Positions 60,276-64,000 of a DNA stretch of 64,000 nucleotides are shown here, one piece after another. The stretch is taken from NCBI GenBank assembly GCA_021823325.1, contig JAKAOG010000002.1:1-64000 (forward strand), written 5' to 3'. This DNA comes from an archaeon. Its GTDB lineage: Archaea; Thermoproteota; Nitrososphaeria; Nitrososphaerales; Gagatemarchaeaceae. Position numbers and translations under genes: made by a program. The notes under the pieces were generated by a model. That model was given only the letters and a program-made list of their open reading frames with translations, made no database searches and was not told the DNA's origin. Each line of letters opens with the position of its first letter. Position 1 is the stretch's first letter.

Positions 60276-60529
60276 CCCTGCGAAGCCACCACCGTGATCA
60301 GGAGGCCGGAGATGAACATCAGGGGGATGATCACCATCAGGATGAGGGTGCCCGGCTCCTCTTTCAGGTTCATGTAGAACGCCACGACCGCGGCCGCCTG
60401 GCTGATCGCGAACGCGATTATCGCCCCTGTTTCAAAGAATATGTTGGAGACCGCGTACGAGACATACACCTCCGCCACCACCGCGACGAGGGTGTAGATC
60501 CAGACGGCGACCAGGACAGAAGACTTCAA
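60272..60529 (-). CDS. Cytochrome oxidase subunit IV-like protein
   Basis: An 85-residue protein with three transmembrane helices (about 5-25, 33-52 and 62-82) in the position and size of prokaryotic subunit IV (CoxIV/CyoD-type). It lies 10 bases after coxAC and overlaps the cupredoxin gene by 4 bases. Sequence alone gives a weak family match; the call rests mainly on context and topology. Confidence 0.72.
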   Translation of the reverse strand: MKSSVLVAVWIYTLVAVVAEVYVSYAVSNIFFETGAIIAFAISQAAAVVAFYMNLKEEPGTLILMVIIPLMFISGLLITVVASQG

Positions 60530-60539
60530 CTCATTTCAC

Positions 60540-62924
60540 CTATAGGAGATAGAAGAGCGGGAAGAGGAAGACCCAGACGAGGTCGACGAACGCCCAGTAG
60601 AGGGCGAAGTTTTCTATCGCGGAGTAGTTGTCCTTCGTGTAGTGCCCGGACAGCGTCTTCTTCATCAGTATCGCCATCACGATCAGCCCGGCGGTCACGT
60701 GGGCGCCGTGCAGCCCAACCAGGAAGTAGTACGCGCTGGCGGCGAGCTGGTTCATCGGGTTGGTCGAAGCGATGGTGAACCCGGTCCCGGCCAGGTCGGT
60801 CCACTCGGCTATCTTTATCCCCATGAAGGTCGCGCCCAGGACGAACGTCGTGGCGAGCCAGCCGAGGAGAGCCCTCTGGTTCCCCTTCTTGATGGAGAGG
60901 ACGGCCATGGCCATCGTGAACCCACTGCTCACCAGGACCAGGGTGTTGAACGTGCCGAGGGGGACGTCGTGTATCGAAGTCCCGAGGGGGAACCCTGGGA
61001 CCGACTCGATGATGAACAGGTAGGCGCTGATGAACGAGCCGAACAGGATGACCTCGGACGAGAGGAAGATCCACATGCTCAGCTTCATCTTGGGGATCGC
61101 GTTGAACGGCCACCTCTCCTCTCCCTGGTCCCGGACGGAGAACCTCCCGGCCATGTCGTCCTTGACCCAGGCCCCGAGGGTGTAAGCCCCGATCAGGGCT
61201 CCCGCCACCATCACAACGATCCCTCCCAGATCGGGATAGAACGGCATCCCTGAGAAGAACAGCAGGGCCCCAAGACCGAGCATGAACGGCCTGATGCTCG
61301 TGTGTCCCGGATGCTCCGCGTGCGCGTCCGCGGCGGCGTGGGGGACTGATGCGGGAGCAGGTGAGGCGAGCTGGCCTATCCATCCCCCCTTCGGAGTCGC
61401 CTGGTCTTCCATGGCGGGGGACGCGGGGCCGCCTGGCGCCGACCACTCGAGGTCGCTGGAGTTCCACGGGTTGGGCCCTGACGGCTTCCCCCTGTACCAG
61501 GTGTGGACGACGTTGTACGCGAGGAGGGCCTGTGAGAACACGAAGATGTAGGCGCCGACCGACGCGACCATGTTCGCCAGCGGGAGGACCCCGGTGTTGG
61601 GGTAGGTGAACACCCTCCTCGGCATGTCGGAGAGGACCGCCATCGGCGCGTACAGTATGTTGAACCCGATGAAGGAGAGGACGAAGTGGAGCTTGCCTAT
61701 GTTCTCGTTGTACATCCTCTTGGTCATCAGCGGGAGCCAGTAGTAGATCCCCGCGAAGAGCCCGAAGATGGTCGCCCCGACCATCACGTAGTGGAAGTGC
61801 GAGACCACGAAGTAAGAGCCGAAGAACTCCCTGTCGAGGACGGGAGAGGACAGGAACACCCCCATCAGCCCGCCTATGATGAACAGGACGACCGCGCCCA
61901 CGATGAACAGGAACGGGGTCTTGAACTCGATGCGGCCCTTGACGAGCGAGAGGATGAACGAGATGACTATGACGCCGAACGGTATGGATATCGCCTCGGT
62001 CGACACGTCGAAGACGTCCTGCAGCGCGAGGGGGATCCCTGTCAGGAACATGTGGTGCATCCAGACCCCGAAGCTGAGCGGGAGCACGACGAGCGCGGTG
62101 GAGATCAGGATCCAGTTCCGCCCCGCGAGCGGCCTCCCCGTCATGGCAGGAAGGACGTTGGCGACGACCCCGAACGCAGGGAGGAGCACGATGTACACCT
62201 CCGGGTGCCCGAAGAACCAGAACAGGTCGTCCCAGAGTATCGAAGGGTCGATGCCCGGGACGCTGAGTATCGCCGGGCTGGTGAAGAAGACGGTTCCCAG
62301 GACCCTGTCAGACATGTTCAGCGTGAAGGCGGCTATCAGAGTGGGGAAGGCGTAGAGCATCGCGGTGGTGGTGAAGAGCGCGAACCAAGTGAACATCGGT
62401 ATCTTGGAGAACCCCATCCCTTTGGTCCTCATCCAGAGGATGGTCGTGATGATGTTGATGCTCCCGAGGGTGACAGAGACCGCGAGGAGGAGGAGCCCGA
62501 TGTACACCAGGCTAGGGCCCGGTCCCGGCTGGAAGTTCGCCCCGGAAAGAGGCTGGTAGGTGGTCCACCCGGATTGGGCCGAGCCGCCGGGGACGAAGAA
62601 GCTGGCGACGGCCATGAGCCCTCCGCTGAGGAAGAGCCAGTAGCTGAGGGCGTTTAGCCTAGGGAGCGCGAGGTCGTCCGCCCCGATCTGGAGCGGGACT
62701 ATGTAGTTGAAGAAGGCGATAGCGAGCGGAGAGAGGAACCAGAATATCATGATCAAGCCGTGCATGGTCACCGCCTGGTCATAGTAGAGAGCGGTGAGGA
62801 AGTTGTTGTCAGGGACCGCGAGCTGCGTCCTCATGAGCAGCGCCAGGGTCCCTCCGGCCATCCCGAAGTAGAGGGAGGTGAACAGGTAGAGGAGCCCGAT
62901 GTCTCTGTGGTTGGTTGTCGTCAG
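60540..62924 (-). CDS. Heme-copper oxidase subunits I and III fused
   Basis: About 794 residues from CTG 62924 (773 from ATG 62861). Subunit I has MHGLIMIFWF (heme ligand), GHPEVYIVLLPAFG (CuB His and cross-linked Tyr), HHMFLTG and SHFHYVMVG; the second half (after about residue 540) is a five- to seven-helix subunit III with LSMWIFLSSEVILFG. It is an A-type oxygen reductase that pumps protons. The N-terminal WLTTTNHRDIG is expected by homology but has no ATG, GTG or TTG ahead of it except GTG 62963, which is followed by an in-frame TAG. Confidence 0.92.
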   Translation of the reverse strand: MTTTNHRDIGLLYLFTSLYFGMAGGTLALLMRTQLAVPDNNFLTALYYDQAVTMHGLIMIFWFLSPLAIAFFNYIVPLQIGADDLALPRLNALSYWLFLSGGLMAVASFFVPGGSAQSGWTTYQPLSGANFQPGPGPSLVYIGLLLLAVSVTLGSINIITTILWMRTKGMGFSKIPMFTWFALFTTTAMLYAFPTLIAAFTLNMSDRVLGTVFFTSPAILSVPGIDPSILWDDLFWFFGHPEVYIVLLPAFGVVANVLPAMTGRPLAGRNWILISTALVVLPLSFGVWMHHMFLTGIPLALQDVFDVSTEAISIPFGVIVISFILSLVKGRIEFKTPFLFIVGAVVLFIIGGLMGVFLSSPVLDREFFGSYFVVSHFHYVMVGATIFGLFAGIYYWLPLMTKRMYNENIGKLHFVLSFIGFNILYAPMAVLSDMPRRVFTYPNTGVLPLANMVASVGAYIFVFSQALLAYNVVHTWYRGKPSGPNPWNSSDLEWSAPGGPASPAMEDQATPKGGWIGQLASPAPASVPHAAADAHAEHPGHTSIRPFMLGLGALLFFSGMPFYPDLGGIVVMVAGALIGAYTLGAWVKDDMAGRFSVRDQGEERWPFNAIPKMKLSMWIFLSSEVILFGSFISAYLFIIESVPGFPLGTSIHDVPLGTFNTLVLVSSGFTMAMAVLSIKKGNQRALLGWLATTFVLGATFMGIKIAEWTDLAGTGFTIASTNPMNQLAASAYYFLVGLHGAHVTAGLIVMAILMKKTLSGHYTKDNYSAIENFALYWAFVDLVWVFLFPLFYLL

Positions 62925-62959
62925 CCAGCGCCGAAGCCAAGCGGTTGCCCCCGTCTAGA

Positions 62960-63586
62960 TCACCCGGAGCTCTGGAACGCGGCCCATGCGGAATCGCTCA
63001 CCACCGTCAGGTTCGCCACCATGAAGGAATGACCTACCCCGCAGAGCTGATAGCAGCGGATGGCGTCCACGTATGACCCCGTGTTCGGCATCTCGAACCA
63101 CGCCTGGTTCACCTTGCCTGGTATGGCGTCCTCCTTCACCGCGAGCATCGCGATGCCGAATGTGTGATAGACGTCTTTGCTGGTGATGTTGAGGATTATC
63201 ACCTGGCCGGCTGGGACCGTGAGGTTCCCCACGTTGAACGCCCCGTTGGGGTAGGTGAAGTTCCACCCCCACTGGAACCCGGTGACCTTGATCGTGATGG
63301 CGTTGGGGTTGTTGGGGATCTCGATGTTCGTGCTGCTCGCGAACGTCTGGTACCCTGCCGCGCCCAGGGCGAGCGCCATTATCACCACGATCGCTACCAC
63401 CACCCAGATGCTCTCGGGCCCCTTCTGGGGTGGGGGGGAGTTGGGTCTCCGCCTGTACTTGAACGAGAAGAAGAGGAGCATCCCGATGACCGCCCCGCCT
63501 GAAAGGATGGCGGACACCAGGTACCAGTCGAGCAAAAAGTTGAACGTGGCCGCAGTAGGGGGAACAGAAAGTAGTCCCGAAAGCAT
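62960..63586 (-). CDS. coxB: Cytochrome oxidase subunit II
   Basis: The 208-residue subunit has two N-terminal helices and a CuA domain. FQWGW is the aromatic electron-entry site; His in VYHTFG and CYQLCGVGHSFM (Cys, Cys, His, Met) give the CuA ligands, with Gln in place of the usual Glu between the cysteines. Its stop TGA overlaps a GTG (GTGA) in the frame of coxAC. A TATA box (GTATAAGGG, minus strand, 63614-63620) about 28 nt upstream starts the operon. Confidence 0.93.
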   Translation of the reverse strand: MLSGLLSVPPTAATFNFLLDWYLVSAILSGGAVIGMLLFFSFKYRRRPNSPPPQKGPESIWVVVAIVVIMALALGAAGYQTFASSTNIEIPNNPNAITIKVTGFQWGWNFTYPNGAFNVGNLTVPAGQVIILNITSKDVYHTFGIAMLAVKEDAIPGKVNQAWFEMPNTGSYVDAIRCYQLCGVGHSFMVANLTVVSDSAWAAFQSSG

Positions 63587-63613
63587 TAGGTCGTCCGTGA
63601 ACTCGCGGCCCTT

Positions 63614-63620
63614 ATACGGG
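63614..63620 (-). promoter_or_regulatory. TATA box of the oxidase operon
   Basis: GTATAAG on the minus strand lies about 28-30 nt before ATG 63586 of coxB and presumably drives all five genes down to 58843. Confidence 0.55.
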
Positions 63621-63688
63621 ATATAAGCTTTGGCGGGACTTGCCTGCCCTCCCCCGGGCTGTGCGGACAGGTCGGGGACATGGGATAT

Positions 63689-63702
63689 AACGCATAATTA
63701 TC
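63689..63702 (+). promoter_or_regulatory. TATA box of tRNA-Cys
   Basis: The AT-rich CGCATAATTATCAT is about 26-35 nt before the 5' end of the tRNA at 63726. Confidence 0.5.
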
Positions 63703-63725
63703 ATGAAAAACCGAGGCGCAATTGC

Positions 63726-63836
63726 GGTGGGGTGGCGGAGCGGTTACGCGTGCGCCTGCAGTCGCTTTGCGTCAGTGAGCGCATTCACATGGGTCCGAAT
63801 GTGGGCCTGAGCCCTCAGGGAGTCCCATCCCCACCT
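63726..63836 (+). tRNA. tRNA-Cys (GCA) with two apparent introns
   Basis: Acceptor GGTGGGG (63726-63732) pairs perfectly with CCCCACC (63829-63835), and T73 follows, as in tRNA-Cys. The anticodon stem is TGCGC/GCGCA with loop CTGCAG and A38, giving anticodon GCA after removal of a 16-nt intron (63762-63777) at the canonical 37/38 site. The T stem ATGGG/CCCAT is split by 23 nt (63801-63823) after loop TCCGAAT. The insert begins GTGGG, which pairs with CCCAT, and has its own CCTGA/TCAGG hairpin, as expected of a bulge-helix-bulge intron. Loop base C55 is unusual. No CCA is encoded. Confidence 0.82.
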
Positions 63837-63838
63837 TT

Positions 63839-64000
63839 TCATTTAACGCGAAGGCCAAGCCTGTCAGACTGGAGTGCGCTCGCGAGGGCCCTTTGCTTTC
63901 TTGTTATCACGAACCCCACCCGAGCCGCGTAGGCACGAAGGGAACCTGCTCTAATGTAGACGAGGTAGATGTTCTTGTTCGCGTGATATGCCACCCCCTT
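63839..64000 (-). CDS. Partial LAGLIDADG-like protein, C-terminal end
   Basis: The last 53 codons of a minus-strand gene enter the window from the right. The end (LVYIRAGSLRAYAARVGF, then TRKQRALASAL) resembles the C-terminus of LAGLIDADG homing endonucleases, where a helix with RKQ follows a VGF strand. It stops 3 bases from the 3' end of tRNA-Cys. The call is tentative because the catalytic part is outside the window. Confidence 0.5.
   Translation of the reverse strand, partial: KGVAYHANKNIYLVYIRAGSLRAYAARVGFVITRKQRALASALQSDRLGLRVK

Noticed and set aside
63630-63932. 100-aa plus-strand ORF
   Set aside because: Covers the oxidase promoter, the tRNA-Cys gene and the end of the LAGLIDADG-like frame; no protein-like features.
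1-64000. CRISPR arrays, rRNA genes, inteins
   Set aside because: No regularly spaced direct repeats, no rRNA-like blocks, and no intein splice motifs were seen in the conserved genes.

Overview
The window reads as a chromosome segment of a high-GC archaeon of the TACK group. The best guess is a Nitrososphaeria-like (thaumarchaeal) lineage that respires oxygen. This rests on content seen here: a CdvC/Vps4 ATPase with two CdvB/ESCRT-III proteins, eL38 and eL40 ribosomal proteins, Alba, an archaeosine tRNA transglycosylase, a presenilin-type protease, two beta-CASP nucleases, a fused CoxA-CoxC oxidase and an intron-containing tRNA-Cys. TATA boxes lie about 25-30 nt upstream of many ATG, GTG or TTG codons, so leaderless transcripts appear common; I used this to correct many starts in the ORF track. 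A sedolisin (S53) protease hints at an acidic habitat, but that is inference. No ammonia-oxidation gene is visible. No rRNA or CRISPR array was found.

Layout. 0-6 kb is accessory: a VWA protein, a ribbon-helix-helix/retropepsin-like pair, a truncated actin-fold gene, small membrane and zinc proteins, and a VapB-VapC-PadR cluster. 6-16 kb holds an isoaspartyl peptidase, a two-gene membrane module, a class III cyclase with TolB-like and TPR parts, an APC permease, a DHH phosphoesterase, a methyltransferase, NnrD, an HTH-phosphoribosyltransferase regulator and an MFS exporter. 16.7-18.8 kb is a lower-GC island with an APS kinase/histidine phosphatase fusion and a channel-like protein. 18.9-31.2 kb is informational and proteostasis genes (tgtA, PAC2, sedolisin, beta-CASP RNase, presenilin homologue, eL38, radical SAM/SPASM, TRAM, ACT-V4R, CBS, RNase HI, tRNA-Val, eL40). 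31-36 kb has a large STAND ATPase, a CopD-like membrane protein behind a small RHH protein, and a beta-helix surface protein.

36.4-48 kb carries sucCD, alba, a NusA-like KH factor, aspS, the cdvC-cdvB operon with a decayed transposase at its 3' end, a second cdvB, a phosphoesterase, and a second copy of the two-gene membrane module. 48-57 kb has ileS, a GtrA protein, an SNM1-like nuclease, a glycosidase-like protein, cysS and a frameshifted isoprenylcysteine methyltransferase homologue. 57-64 kb has a zinc-ribbon protein, an MFS transporter and a terminal-oxidase operon (coxB, coxAC, coxIV-like, cupredoxin) ending in a BMM/R2-like diiron protein. The right edge has a tRNA-Cys with two apparent introns next to the 3' end of a LAGLIDADG-like nuclease.

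The most unusual points are the tRNA-Cys with a T-loop intron; the coxAC start region, which has an in-frame TAG; three membrane genes whose coding appears to begin before any ATG/GTG/TTG; the diiron oxygenase-like protein in the oxidase operon; the RHH-DUF5678/retropepsin pair; and the kinase-phosphatase fusion in the low-GC island.
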